A stretch of DNA of 64,000 nt from Capsicum annuum (GCF_002878395.1 NC_061114.1:166165642-166229641); one strand, 5' to 3'; positions 24,179 through 36,901 are shown, counted from the first letter of the stretch. Notes: generated from the letters alone by a model not told the origin. Translations and numbers: made by a program.

Positions 24179-25700
24179 TGGCTAGGACATATTTTACCGC
24201 TACATGAGATGAGGGTCCCAAGACTGATCCTAGGGATCCTACTCCTATTAGTGGATGACCCAAAGGTTGTGGATAACCATAAGATATATCCCTGACTAGG
24301 GTCTAGGATCGGGGGTCCTTCACCAGACTCTATTCCCACTCTTGAGCTAGAGATTCTTTCGCCCAGCCTGTGGTGGTCTAGGGACCATCCAGGCTTCACC
24401 AGGGTTTATATTTTCTTCAGTGCTAAAAAAATTAGTTCAACTTTTGGGGATAGGTGGTGGTATCTCATTTGATGGTGCACAATCTATAGATTAGAGTGGT
24501 ATTGAGGTAGGGGCACAACCTATAACTGCAGCTCCCAGAGTTAAGGTCCCTCCTATGTCGGTGGTTTCTCAACTGGTATTTTCTCTGCTAGTAGTTTCCC
24601 AGCCTGCTATGTATGTCGAGGAGCAGAAGATGTTGGGTAGATTCTTGAGATTGGCTTTCCCTAGGTTTTCTGGTGCTCCAGGTGATGATCATATGAGTTT
24701 CTAATTATTTGTAAGGATAGGCTTTGTAATTTGGGCCTTGTTGAGACTCATGGTATGGATTACAACATATTTCAATTGGACTTGGCTGCTCGACATTAGT
24801 GGAGAGTTTATATAGATTCTAGACCTGGATCTTTTTCTTTGACATGGACTTAGTTCTCCAAGTTGTTCTTGGAAAAGTATATGCCTCCCAACCTAAGATA
24901 TCGATTGAGAGATTAATTTTAGGGATTGAAACGGGGCTCTATGACTATTGCAGAGTATAAGGCTCATTTTCATAAGTTGGCTAGGCATGCGACTTCTATT
25001 TTGGATATTGAGTATCAGAGAGTTCTTTTCTTTATCAAAGGGTTGAGACTTCCCTTTCATTTGTCTACTTAGATTTTGGTTGTTGCGGATAGGTATTTTG
25101 CTGAGGTTTTGATCATGCTCAACTTATAGAGAAGATGCATTGTGAGGCCTATGGGGGTAGCTATAAAAGTCCTAAACATCAGTGCAGTTTTAGTGGGAGT
25201 CGTAGTAGTTCCAGATTCAAAGGTAGTTGTTTTCATGGTAAATATCCTCTGTTTCTATTCTATCAATCCGAGAGTCATCATAGACAATCTATTTAGGTAG
25301 TGCTTCAGATTATTAATGGAGGTCTGTCCAGTTCTAGTGACCTCCCTAGTAAGGGCAGTGGTTGTTTTTTAAGAGGTTCATTATCTGGTCATTTTAAAAA
25401 TACTGGTTATTTTGGGTCAGCCAGATCTGTTGATTCTCGTTTAACTCAGGTGTCATGTCATAATTGTGGAGCTCTAAGTCATTATTCACAAGACTAACCT
25501 AGTTATGGTGTGCTTGTTTCTTTAGCTTAGAGTGTTCCCTCTATTAGAGCAGTTTATCCCTCAGTTAAAGGTGGTTCTCAAAGTCATAGGGATTGTTTCT
25601 AGGGTACTCAATAAGATACTCAGGAAGATAGGACAGGTGGTCGATCAAGAGCCCAACTAGGTGGCAGGCGAGGTTAGTTATATGCAGTACCTGCAAGACC
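24179..25700 (+). pseudogene. gag of element G
   Basis: The ATG at 24179 follows a leader similar to that of element A. The capsid part is readable at about 24850-25080 with SMTIAEYKAHFHKLARHATS and LFFIKGLRLPFHLST. The nucleocapsid zinc knuckle appears as SCHNCGALSHYSQD at about 25455-25494, where the final Cys position is a TAA stop. Many stops interrupt the frame. Gag would form the particle; not functional. Confidence 0.75.
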
Positions 25701-26001
25701 CGATGCTGAGTTTTTAGATGTTGTTATTATAGGTATGATTTTGGTGTGCCATCAGTGAGCCATTGCTTTATTTGATCTAGGATTCACTTATTCTTATATC
25801 TTTTCTTATTATGTTCTAGGGTTAGAGTTATCTTAGGATTTATTACCTGTGCCCTTATGTGTATTTACTCTCGTGGGTGATTCTTTAGTAGTGGATCAGG
25901 TGATCAGATGCTATGTTGTAACTGTTAGATATTTTGATACTCATGTTGATCTTATTATTATGGATATGGTGGATTTTGATGTGATTCTGGGCATGGACTG
26001 A
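25701..26001 (+). pseudogene. Protease fragment of element G
   Basis: The translation shows AIALFDLGFTYSYIFSYYVL, the active-site region (Asp-x-Gly; the usual form is DPG-S/A-T), then PVPLCVFTLVGDSLVVDQVI and VDFDVILGMD at the end. The next codon, Trp in relatives, is TGA, and at 26002 the LTR of element A starts. RT and everything after it are cut off. Confidence 0.78.
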
Positions 26002-26572
26002 TGTAATGACCCTCCTTATCATTTTCTTAATTTGCGAGCATTTTTGGTACTTTGAGTCTTCCCACAGTGGCTACAAGTTATTTATGACTTGATAGAATTT
26101 TTGGTTAGGTGATTGGATAGTTTATTAGGATATTAGGCTTATTTCCCTTTTTTGGGGATTTCATTATTCAGGATTTGGTCTAAAAAAATCTTATTAGATG
26201 ACCTTGGATGAGGATTCTGACAGTGCCATCAACTATAGAACATTGATTTTAGGGTAGATGGACTCTTGGTTTAGGTCCCAAGGCACTCAGGCTCATTTCA
26301 ACCTATTGGTAGGAAAATTAAGAAATTGGAAATTGGATATGCGAACTATATTTTCTCAAAACGACCTTAGATGGAAATTTTGACTACGTCATTGAGTCTA
26401 GAACATCAAATTTGGTATGGAGACATAGTTCATTTGCATATATGGGATTTTTGATAGATCCTGAGGGGTTGGCAGATACTAGGAAAAATTCCAACACTCA
26501 GCTATTAACTGGTGTCGTTGCTATCACGATCCAAGGGTAGCGATCACGATACCCTTGGCATGGCACTAGTAT

Positions 26573-26676
26573 GATAATGGTGTGCAGTCACAATCGTCAG
26601 CAACCTATATAGCCACAATATGTGGATAATGGTGTGCAGTCACAATCGTCAGCAACCTATATAGCCACAATATGTG
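26573..26676. repeat. Perfect tandem duplication, 52 bp x 2
   Basis: 26573-26624 and 26625-26676 are identical, both beginning GATAATGGTGTGCAGTCACA and ending CACAATATGTG. Exact identity is striking in an otherwise decayed LTR. Confidence 0.95.
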
Positions 26677-27119
26677 GTGATCGCAAGCCCCAAGCTGCGA
26701 ATCGAAACTCAAGTGTCAGGGCTGGGTATAAAACGTCCCCTTATTTCACAATTTTAGCCATTTCTCATCTATTTATTAAGGGCATTAACCCTAAAGAGTG
26801 AGATTAAGTAGGATTGAAACATGTAGATGATTTGGGAGCTTGGTTATCGATTTCATAATTTCCCTTTGAATTTATGGTTAGATTTCTTCAATTTCTTGAT
26901 AAATTCTTAGAAATTAGGGCTTTGAATTCTTAAACTTTAAGGGTTGATTTGAGACCCGATTTTTGCTCCGTTTGTACTCAACTTTTGAATAGAACTTCTT
27001 TGTCCTTCAACAGCCTCATGAACCCATAAATATGGACTTATTTATGTGTGTTATACATAGTTGACATTATTGAGCCTTTAGTATACGGTTACTTTGTGAC
27101 TTGGTGAACATGATGGTTT

Positions 27120-27400
27120 TTTCCGAATTATGATTAATGGCTTGTAGTTATGATATGGCTTTTGGATTTGATTTATGATATGGTCTATCAACATGCTTAA
27201 TGATATAGGCATAGATGTAGATATGATTTATGGTCTACAGATAAGATATTCCTCAAAGATATAATTTATAGCCCCTAAATATGAGATGCCTTATGGACAC
27301 GATATGACTTATAGATATGATATGCCTCATAGATTTGCTATGGCTTATAGATATGATATGGATTACAGATATGATAATTGATATGGGTTTCGAATATGTA
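27120..27400. repeat. Degenerate short tandem repeats (TTATAGATATGATATG-like)
   Basis: Variants of GATATGATTTATGG and TTATAGATATGATATG recur through this stretch with a spacing of about 20-30 bases. The run is AT-rich and lies inside the LTR of element A. Confidence 0.7.
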
Positions 27401-28096
27401 TGTAGGCCTAGGGCCGTGATTATGATGTAGTAATTATTCCATAAACATTATTGAGCACAAGGCTGTGTTATAATATCAGTTGGACATCCGGGGAGTGTTT
27501 ATACTAGTAAAAGACATGATTGTAGGTTATAGTTATATTAATTCTTATGGCTCCATTATTTGAATAATGGTGATGGCATGTATAGATCGGTACATTCATG
27601 ATCACTAAATATCATAAATGGTACAATTCCAACTAATATGTGATTTTATTAATATTTTTCCTAAATTGGGGTTAAAGCCCACATTGCACCTTAAAATGGA
27701 CTTCTTCATATCAATAATTGCACCGTCTTAATGAATAATTCATGTTTAAAGAGCTTTGAAAATGATGTTTTAAAGATTTGACCGAGATAGATCTCGGTCT
27801 ATAATTCTAACACTACTATTTACTTCAGTCGTGAGAAATTTAGACCTTTTCTACCCTTTTATATTAGTCCCAAAATTTACCCCAAATAATAGATTTATGG
27901 ATTTGCACTATTTTTAGCCACGGCTTAAGTCCGTGCACCTATTATATATCGATATATACATCTCTCCGATATGGGTTGGAGGAGGAGGATGGTATTGATT
28001 ATATGAACTTTGGGCAAAACCAAATGATAGATTATAGTATTGATGTTATATATATGTGTTGAAGATATGAATATAGGCTCAAACTCGATGATGGGA

Positions 28097-28339
28097 GATG
28101 ATTACGATGATATGCTTATATACCCAGCAAGGTTGGAGGATGATTATGATGATATGCTTATATACCCGACAAGGTCGAAGGACAATTATGAAGATAGTCT
28201 TATATACTCAACAAGGTCGGAGGATGATAATTATTATATGCTTATATATCTGACAAAGTTGAAGGATAATTATGATGATATACATTTATGCCCTGTAAGG
28301 CCGGAGGATGATTGTGATGATGCACATATTTGTACTTTT
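28097..28339 (+). repeat. 42-bp minisatellite, nearly six units, in LTR of A
   Basis: Units begin at 28097, 28139, 28181, 28223, 28265 and 28307 (last one partial), each exactly 42 bp. Because 42 is divisible by three, the frame stays open, and the translation repeats a 14-residue acidic unit such as DDYDDMLIYPTRSK. Substitutions between units are frequent, and both synonymous and non-synonymous. I regard it as noncoding LTR sequence. Confidence 0.9.
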
Positions 28340-28604
28340 ACCGGTTCGATTCTAACTACTTCTTATGATATTTGGATTGGTTATGGTGTTATAGATTATA
28401 TCTTAGCATTCATTATTGCATACGCATTGCCTATCACCAGTATGTGCCTATATCTATTAGCCTTATAGGGGGTTTGAATAGGTATGGGTGATGAGTATGG
28501 ATTGTGATGTGTTGTATATAGATTAAACCTTCTGGCCCTAGGGCAGTGGGGGTTCATGAAAGGATCGGTAAGGTATTATTTGTCTGGACTTGTCGATTAC
28601 TCAC

Positions 28605-28655
28605 GTTGTCATTGTTATTGTTATTATTATTGTTGTGATCATTGTTATGACTAGT
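28605..28655. repeat. (TTG/TTA)n microsatellite
   Basis: This is a run of TTGTTATTGTTATTATTATT type near the right part of the LTR of A. Confidence 0.75.
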
Positions 28656-29647
28656 TTGTGGAAACTTTGTTAACGATTCGTTACTGAGATTTGAGGTATG
28701 ATTCAGCCTCTTTCATCTTATGATTATATTATTAATCATGATTAACTAATTATTAGACGTATAGATTAGAAACCCTGAGTATGCAAGCATTAGTCCCTCC
28801 TATGATTACGAGGTCTTAAGATGCTAATCTGATGATTTATGTTGTACCTTGAATTGACCTTATTCATACATATATGTAAATCTCTCCCTTACTTCATTTA
28901 TTTAGATTGTGTAGTCACTCCTTGTCCTTATACACTATTATATATTCTTCTTTTGCCCTTTTACTTATACATTGACCGGTGATATATGATATTGTGTTGA
29001 GAAACCTGAGTATGGCTAGAATAAGATAGTTCAACCCTAATACTCCATTAGCCTTATTATGTTAATTAGTTTTTGGATATGAGTAATATAGCTTGCCCTG
29101 ACTATCTCACTAGCTTTATTATATGGTTGCTGGATATTTGGGTTTAGAATCCATTTCTGTATTTATGTTGTATATTTCTGCATTATCTTTAGAGCTTAAT
29201 CAACAGTCTCCTACTGAGTACCACGTATTTGATACTCATACAACACTTTTTCAGCCTGCGGATCATATTATGTATTATCGCCAGTGTTGTGTGCGTCATA
29301 TGGAGCAACCATAGTTCGAAGACATAGAGTGAGCTTCTAACATTTAGAGTATTACTTTCCCTCCTCGTATGAACTAGACTAGTCTCTATGTTGTATTCAT
29401 CGATAGTTGTATCTAGATATTCATTTAGTACCTTATTTGTATCCTTCTTATGTTAGAAGATCTTGTGTTGATTTCACCAGGTTTGGGTTTATCTTATGTA
29501 TGTTAGTCTTTTATTACATCTATTACGTATTCTTTCCTTCAATCTTTTGGTAGTTCGTTACTAATAGTTCTGGACTGTAAGTTTAGCTTGCCTACTGGTG
29601 GGTTATAGAAGGCGTCATCATGATATGAGAAATTGGGTCGTGAGAAA

Positions 29648-29661
29648 TTGGAATCAGAGTT
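29648..29661 (+). promoter_or_regulatory. tRNA-iMet-type PBS of element A
   Basis: TTGGAATCAGAGTT against the canonical TTGGTATCAGAGCC, just after the LTR. The leader that follows (29662-29814) is similar to that of element G at 23995-24150, including GTAGAGTCCTATGGATC. Confidence 0.78.
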
Positions 29662-29809
29662 TGGTCACTGGTGTATTATTACAAGAACTAAGTGTTTAGT
29701 AGAGTCCTATGGATCGGTGCGAAGACATCGTAACATATCTTTGAGAGGCTTCATAGTATTAGGAAATTTATTTCTTAACACCATGTCGTGTGTCCGTATT
29801 GCTATGAGC

Positions 29810-29814
29810 ATCAA
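29810..29814. repeat. Target site duplication of element B, left (ATCAA)
   Basis: ATCAA precedes the LTR start TGTCACGTCCC. The right copy, at 39035-39039, is CTCAA, identical at four of five bases. Confidence 0.7.
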
Positions 29815-31946
29815 TGTCACGTCCCGAACTAGGGCCTGTCCATGATAGGTATCCCAAGTTTGCCAAGGACCATAGACCACCCCTTTTTCCTAGTCAAAAT
29901 AGAACACAATAGAACTAGCAGTGGATGAATTCCAAACATATAACAAGCTAGGCTAGGTTCCAACATACACCAAGATAGGCAACTCAACTAACTCGGAAAA
30001 GAATATAAGAATTTCAACAACCATTCCAATTGACAGTAATCAACGAAACCTATAAACAAATCAAAACCAGTCTGAGTCAGAATATGCCCCTGACGATAGC
30101 CAAAAGAATCCAATAGAAGTAGTCTAAGACATAGATGAAATAAGACTTTAAAATAATAGCCCTTACGGAGAATGAAGGCTCACCACTTCAAAGATGACTA
30201 CTAACAACCCAAAAATCCTACCACTGCGCAAGAAAAGTAGAAGTGTCTCTGGTTCCTGCATCGTGTGGGGATACAATATCCAAAGACGGTTAGTGGGTGA
30301 GCGCTAGTATGAAACTCAGGGAAGGGATAAAATAATGCCAAGTCAAAAACCACAATAAAATCCATATGAACATATTGTACATACATATATATAACATGCT
30401 GGGATAGGGAACAAGATTTACCATGAAAGTAAAACATTATCCTGGACTTTGTAGCTTAGCTGTCATAGAAAGGCTCCCACGGGCAATATGGGCTTAGCTC
30501 TCCCAGCTGATAGGGCCTCAGTGCGGTTAGCATCATGAACCAGAGAATAACCATATGTACATATGTACCAAGGGTAACTCAAACACCCGGTAATATATCA
30601 AGGGTGACTCGAACACCCGGTTATAAAGCAAGGGTGACTCGAACACCCGACCATTTAGACCCCCACACCGGAAAATATAGTTTCTAGCATCGATCTCTTA
30701 AGACCTCCACTTTCACGTCCTAGATACATAACCTCTTTTAAGCCCAATTAACCTATTTACACATTATTATTCATTGAACCATGATACATATCAGGCATAC
30801 ACTGTTGGTGTCATCATACCAACTACATTTGCAAGGTATCCTCATCGTGCCAATTCAATTATCATAGCAAAGGGGAATCCACGACCCCTTAAAGTTCAAT
30901 TCAATCATTGTGGGGTAATGCCAAGACCCCTGTTTTTCATTATATCAAATTTGGTTCTTTAGCCTTTTATGCTATGCAATAGTCCCAAAAGTAGTTCAAT
31001 GTGCACGTGCTCATGTTCAAAGCCAATTTCACAAGATTTGGGTTGAGGTTATTACCAATTCAATTATCAAAATCCACATAATTGGGGTAATCCATGACCC
31101 CATGGTTTATGCACCATGTCCATGCACCCAACAAGTTCAAAACCATCAATAAAGCATGTACAATTTCATATAAACCATGGGAACATCATTTAAGAAATAC
31201 AATCATTCAAAACCCTCAACCCATATTCCAAAGCCACCATTCAAAACCACTTTAATAATAATTTAAAACACATGCTTTAACAAATTAAGATTTGGGGAAG
31301 ACTAACATTCTTGACATATCAGAATTATAGAGAGAAGTCAAACCTTGGAAGCTCTAATTGCCAATTCTTTGGAAACCCTAGGTGTTCTTGACTTAAGAAT
31401 TTGAGAGTATTTAAGAGTTGTATTTGATTGATAAAGGATAGAAATAGGATCCCCAAGGTTCTTTATGGTCATGGGTCTTACGTGGGAAAGGAGAGAAATG
31501 TCCAAAGAACCCTTAATGAAAAGCTGAAAAATGGTCGCCAATGACTACGGGTCACCTTACGGCTCATAAGGACACGTTATGATCACCATGAGTCGTAGCC
31601 TAGGAAGACACATGGGGCCCTCCCACTGATTACCTTAAAACTCATACCATATGGCTCGCATTGTGACCCCACAACTTGTAGGGTCTAAGTTGTAGTTAGG
31701 ACAGAATCAAAGGGCCGCCATACTAGTGAGGCTACGATTTATACTATACGATTCGTATGGAGTCTTCACGACGCCTAAGGTAAAAGTCGTGGTCAAGGAA
31801 GTAACCTAGACAAACCTTACTGGTCAAACTATGATTTGGGTCCCACGATCCATATGGACACCTTATGACTCATAAGGTAAGTCATGGTTATAGCAAGAAG
31901 CTCAAGACTTAAGGATTTTTCAGAGGCAAAAATCTAGGGTGTTACA
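29815..31946 (-). repeat. 3' LTR of element B
   Basis: On the plus strand it runs TGTCACGTCCCG to GGGTGTTACA, 2132 bp. It shares with the other LTR a triple repeat of CAAGGGTGACTCGAACACCC (30568-30650) and the long block around 30440-31330. Confidence 0.85.
30568..30655. repeat. Three-unit tandem repeat in LTR of B
   Basis: CAAGGGTGACTCGAACACCC plus about 12 bases occurs three times at roughly 31-33-bp spacing. The matching array in the other LTR lies at about 37660-37745 and also has three units, with more substitutions. Confidence 0.85.
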
Positions 31947-31961
31947 TTCCCCCCCCCCCCC
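31947..31961 (-). promoter_or_regulatory. Polypurine tract of element B with a 13-G run
   Basis: The plus strand shows TT followed by thirteen C directly after the LTR end TGTTACA, that is G13AA on the minus strand. The adjacent upstream motif is ATTCGGGGATGAATGATCC. Confidence 0.85.
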
Positions 31962-32081
31962 AGGATCATTCATCCCCGAATGATTAATCAGGGCATCCAA
32001 TATCATGATTTTAAGACAAAACACTACCACAATTCCCTTTAAAAAAGTCAAAAAACAATGATATTAAGGAAAACACATACC

Positions 32082-33420
32082 TTAAGCACGATTATCCAAA
32101 GAGGGACACAAGAATGGATATTTGGACTTCATGTCCTCTTCAGCTTCCCAAGTCGCTTCTTCAACCTTATGATTCCTCCATAGAACCTTCACCGGAGACA
32201 CATTTTTAATCCTTAAATGATGTACTTGCCTATCCAAAATCTCTACCGGGACTTCCTCATCGGACAAGGAATCCAAAATGCCAACACTCTCTAAAGGAAC
32301 AACCAAGGAATGATCACCCACACATTTCTTCAACATTGAGACATGAAAGACTAGGTGAATAAAACCCAAACTCGAAGGTAACTCTAACTCACAAGCCACA
32401 TTTCCCACTCTCATTAAAATCAAGTACGGCCCAACATAACAGAGGCTGAGCTTTCCCTTATTTCCATACCTCATCACCCTTTTAATGGGAGATACCTTCA
32501 AGAACACCGAATCACCAACATCAAACTCCAACTCCCTACTCCTCATATCTACATAGGACTTTTGGAAACTTCAGATGGTCTTAAGCCTATCCCTAATCAC
32601 CTTCACCTTCTCCATGGCATGATGAACTAAGTCAGTACCAATTAATGTAGTCTTACCAACCTCAAACCACCCAATAGAAAATGACATACCCTCCCATACA
32701 AAGCCTCAAATAAGGCCATCTGAATACTAAAATGATAGTTGTTATTATACCCAAACTCTATGAGAGGTAAATAATCAACCCAACTACCACCAAAATTAAT
32801 CACATAGCCCCTTAGCATATCCTTCAAAGTATGAATAGTCCTTTCTGCTTGTCCATCTGTCTAGGGGTTGAAATTGGTGCTAAGGTTAACCTTATCCCCA
32901 AACCTCTCTAAAATGACCACTAAAAGTGAGATAAGAACTCCTTACCTCGATTAGATATAATAAAAATAGGTGCACTATGCAACTTGACAATCTCCTAAAT
33001 GAAAAACTTAGCATAATCCTCTATAGAATAGTTGGTCCTCAAGGGTAAGAATTGAGCAAACTTAGTCATCCTATCCACCATGACACAAATCAAATTAAAT
33101 TGGTTTTGAGACCACAGAAGACTGTAATAATATCCATATTAATCACTTCCCATTTCCACACAGGCAACTAAATCTCTTAAAACAAACCACCAGGCCTCAA
33201 GTTCTCCACCTTCACTTGCTAACAAACCATATACTTGGCCACAAAATTGGACAAATCCCTCTTCATGTTATTCCACCAATAGAACTCTTTCAAATTATTA
33301 TACATCTTTGCCAAACCAAGATGAACAGTGTACCTCGACTCATGAACCTTAGCCAAGATCCTCTCTCGCAGCCGATCAGCATCAAGAACACACAACCTAC
33401 CTTGGTACCTCTAGATACCA
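32082..33420 (-). pseudogene. Integrase and chromodomain-like tail of element B
   Basis: The best-preserved piece is 32546-32082 (154 residues): RELEFDVGDSVFLKVSPIKR (GPY/F side), ELPSSLGFIHLVFHVSMLKK, then VEILDRQVHHLRIKNVSPVK and WRNHKVEEATWEAEED, the chromodomain-like tail, with a natural stop. Upstream, 32827-32642 gives SWVDYLPLIEFGYNNNYHFS, followed by PLIEF-type core end and ALYGRVCH. The catalytic core and zinc-binding N-terminus (33420-32830) are readable only in short broken pieces. In the intact family this protein inserts cDNA into chromatin. Confidence 0.85.
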
Positions 33421-33599
33421 TCACCGCTAATCTCAAAAGCCATAACTTTCTATTGAATCACCTCAGTACCAAGAGAAGACTTCACCACTTCTTGAAAAAT
33501 CTCCCTACCATCCTCAAAATCCAAAGACAAACCCCAAGATTAGCCAAATGGTTAATATCCTTCACCAAATCATGCTTCTCCTCATCAACATGAGATAAG

Positions 33600-34951
33600 C
33601 TTCCCATGGATAACCCGCTAAAGCATCAGTAACCACATTAGATTTACCTAGATGATAATGGAGACTCATATCATAATCCTTGACCAACTCAAGTCATCTC
33701 CTTTGCTTGAGATTCAACTCCTTCTGGGTGAACACATACTACAGGCTCTTATGATCAGAATATATATCAACATGAACTTCATATAAGTAATGGTGCCAGA
33801 TCTTCTAAGCATAAACCATAACCAATAACTCCAAATAATGAATTAGATAATTCTTCTTATGCATCTTAAGCTTCCTAGAAGCATACACCACAACCGTACC
33901 ATGCTGCATGAAAACACAACCCAGTCCCATATATGACATATCACAATAAACCACAAAGCCATCAATAACCTCGGGTAGGGTCAGAACCAGAGCTGAAGTT
34001 AACTTATCTTTCAAATTCTCAAAACTACCCCCACAAGCATCAAACCACAGAAACTTCACCTTTTTCTGAGTCAACTAGTCAATGGAGCAGAAATCAAAGA
34101 GAAACTCTCTATAAACCTCCTATAATACCTGGCTAAACCTAAGAAGCTCTGAATATCAGTTGGAGTCATGGGTCTAGGCCACTTCTTAATTGCTTCAACT
34201 TTTTATGGATCTACCATGATCCACTTACTAGAAACAACATGACCTATAAAAGTAACGACATTCAACCAAAACTCAACTTTGAAAACTTAGCATACAACCG
34301 TTGATCCTTAAGATTTTGCAACACTATATAAAGGTGATTGGCATGACCCTCCTCACTCTTAGAATACACCAATATGTCATCAATAAACACAAATACGAAT
34401 ACATCTAAAAACTGATGGAATACCCAGTTCATAAGATCCATAAATGTAGTTGGGGAATTAGTCAAATCGAATGACATGACCAAAAACTCATAATAGCCAT
34501 ACCGAGTATGAAAAGCAGTCTTACGGATATCTACCTCCCTAATCTTCAATTGATGATAACCCGACCAAAGATCAATCTTAGAAAATTACTTAGCACTATA
34601 AAGCTGCCAAATATGCCATCAATCGTAGGAAAGGATACTTATTCTTCACACACTTTTCTCAACAACCAATAATCTATACACATTGGAAAGGACCTATTTT
34701 TTATGCATGAAAAGAACAGGAGCACCCCAGGGAGCAACAATAGGGAAAATAAAACCCTTACCAAGAAGATCTTTTAACTTTTCTTTAAGCATTTTTAACT
34801 CAGTTAGAGCCATTCTATAAGGAAGGATAGAGATAGGATAGGTATCTAAGAGAAGTTCAATCCTAAAGTCTATTTCACTATTAGGAGGAATACCGAGAAT
34901 ATCATTTAGAAACACTTTGGGAAAATCATATACTATAAGGACAGATTGCAA
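33600..34951 (-). pseudogene. Reverse transcriptase and RNase H of element B
   Basis: N-terminal RT at 34951-34694 reads ISILPYRMALTELKMLKEKL and GKGFIFPIVAPWGAPVLFMH. The catalytic palm at 34549-34262 has [20 protein letters not shown] and [20 protein letters not shown], with the FIDD aspartates. The RNase H start at 34074-33805 has CGGSFENLKDKLTSALVLTL and VVYCDMSYMGLGCVFMQHG, keeping the first catalytic Asp. Stops lie between the pieces (for example at about 34580 and 34077). Confidence 0.87.
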
Positions 34952-35057
34952 AGAATGCCCTTAGAATTAGAATCCTTGACCCAAAATAGATGGTATAGAT
35001 ACCTCTTGGAAATCAACTTCTAGTCTCTAAGATAAGAAATGAACCTTTCCTTAGATG

Positions 35058-36705
35058 CTAAAGTACTATATTCCCACTCAATAACTGATTCATTTGAGAA
35101 TTAGAAACTGCCCCTTCGAGTTCTAGAATCAAGAGTGCATGGCACGAATAGAGCCAATCCATCACCAAAATAACATCAAAATCTAACATATCCAACTCTA
35201 TCATATCCCCTATAGACCTTACTAGCAACAATAGAGTCTGCCACCAAGGTAGGGAAAGTAAAGGAGTAAGAAATACACTCAAGACCAAAACCAAAATAGA
35301 TAGCCACATAAGGGGTCACATAAGAAAGAGTATACCCCAAATCAAGTAAGCAATACACATCATGAGAGAAGAGTTGTAATGTACCAGTGAGAATATCTAG
35401 GGAAGCCACAAATTCTTGATGGGTGGCAAAAGCATACAGACGATTACAACAAATGTCGGTACCAGAAGTAGCACCCTTTGATGCTGAAACTAAAGACTCA
35501 GTAACCAAAACTTTACTATCCCGAGAAGCAACCCCTGAAAGACACTTCCGTTGCATGTAACCAAGATGACCACACTTAAAGAACTTATTTCTTTGTTCAT
35601 CACATACTCCATTAGGCATCTTCCCACAAAAATAATAAGGAGGATAAGATAAGGCTGACTGGGCTCAACTAGCCTGCGACTAGGCACCTTGTGTCCTAAA
35701 TCTACTATTTGTTTAGAAGCGACAATCACTCGATAGCTTTAAATATGGCGCACTAGCCATAGAAAAATAACCAGAATTTTCCCACTTCTTCTTAGACCAC
35801 TACTTGCCATCTTTAACACTATTTTGGTAACCTCTACCCTACTTAGAATACTTGGATTTCTAACTTTGCCTCTCTCTCTCTCGTATCTACTTGCTTTTTT
35901 TATCATCTTTGACCTATTGTATATATACCACAAGCCTAGAGATACCCATATCTTTATTCAACAAGGCAGCCTTGCACTCTAACACCAAGTCCTGAGACAA
36001 AACCTAAGCAAACTTTCTCATCCTAGACCTCATAGAAGATACCAACTCCAAAGCATAACAAGACAACTGATGAAATCTTAAGTTGTAATCTTTCATAATC
36101 ATGTTTTCTTACTTTAAATTCACAAACTTCTCAGCCTTTGCCTCTCTCAGCTGCTGAGAAAATAAATGATCAAGAAAAGTACCAGAGAAGTCATCCCACA
36201 TAGTTGGCTCAGTATCATCTCCCCTCAATTGTTCCAACTCTTTACACTGTTGATATGTTACATCTTTGACTGATATACAGCAAAATCTACACCCTCAAAG
36301 TAAGAAGTATGCAGCACTCATAAAATCTTTTCCATCTCATCTATGAACCCTTGAAGATCCTCCTCAACCTTGGAACAAATAAAAGTTAGAGGACTCAACC
36401 TCATGAACTAGCCAACCCTTGTGCCCTCAGAAGAAGGAGTAATAGAAGTAACAAATTTGGACTGGCACAACTAAAATGCCACCAGTTGAGTAAGCAAATG
36501 GATAGACTGGTAAAACTCAGCATTAAATATATCACCTTGAGGAGTCTGAGGAGGAATAGTAAGGACTGATGGAAACTCCATGTGTGAATTTAGGAGTAGG
36601 TACCCTAGACTGGGTATGTACCCTATACACAGGACAAGTTCCATCTATATTATCCTCAACTGGGACTGAAGAGTTTCCACGATTATAAGATCTTCTAGGA
36701 GACAT
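35058..36705 (-). pseudogene. gag and protease of element B
   Basis: The ATG at 36705 (minus) opens MSPRRSYNRGNSSVPVEDNI, the typical basic gag start of the group. The capsid is broken. Near the end of gag, 35600-35540 reads NKFFKCGHLGYMQRKC, a zinc knuckle whose first Cys is replaced by Phe. Protease follows at 35480-35176: QLFSHDVYCLLDLGYTLSYV, with Asp-Leu-Gly in place of Asp-Pro-Gly, and at about 35200-35140 the VILVMDWLYSCHAL end block. Not functional. Confidence 0.82.
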
Positions 36706-36901
36706 GATCTAAAATGTGAACAATAGAAATTAGAGGAGATTTCATCATCCTAGACTCTACAACCCAAAAGCAGAATATAAGGAAAGGAAACATTCCTAAA
36801 TGCCTCGTAGTCTCTCCCTCATAAGTGTGGCACACTATACACCCATAACATAGACACTAATTAACAAGGAATTATGGACACATAATTGACCATGAACCCA
36901 G

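Larger units (their letters stand above)
23011..26001 (+). mobile_element. Element G: Ty3/gypsy fragment (partial LTR, PBS, gag, protease)
   Basis: This is a plus-strand element whose 5' LTR survives only in part (its left end meets element F at 23011). PBS, leader, gag and protease follow. The coding region stops at the Trp of the GMDW motif, where the LTR of element A begins at 26002. The rest of G should lie beyond the right end of the window if A is an insertion in it. Confidence 0.75.
26002..29645 (+). repeat. 5' LTR of element A (3.6 kb)
   Basis: It begins TGTAATGACCCTCC and ends next to the PBS at 29648. Its first 170 bp or so match 63332-63497, the start of the 3' LTR, at roughly 70-75% by eye. 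It contains a 52-bp perfect duplication, degenerate GATATGATTTATGG-like repeats and a 42-bp minisatellite. The open frame at 28040-28468 is a product of that minisatellite, not a known gene. Confidence 0.78.

Noticed and set aside
28040..28468. 142-codon open frame as a real gene
   Set aside because: It consists mostly of the 42-bp minisatellite in an LTR, with no start context or recognised domain. Kept as a finding only.
30568..30655. Regularly spaced repeats resembling a CRISPR array
   Set aside because: Three units in a plant LTR, repeated in the partner LTR, with conserved short spacers; an ordinary LTR tandem repeat.
33216..33593. 125-codon plus-strand open frame within element B
   Set aside because: It is antisense to the integrase and RNase H region of B and shows no domain.
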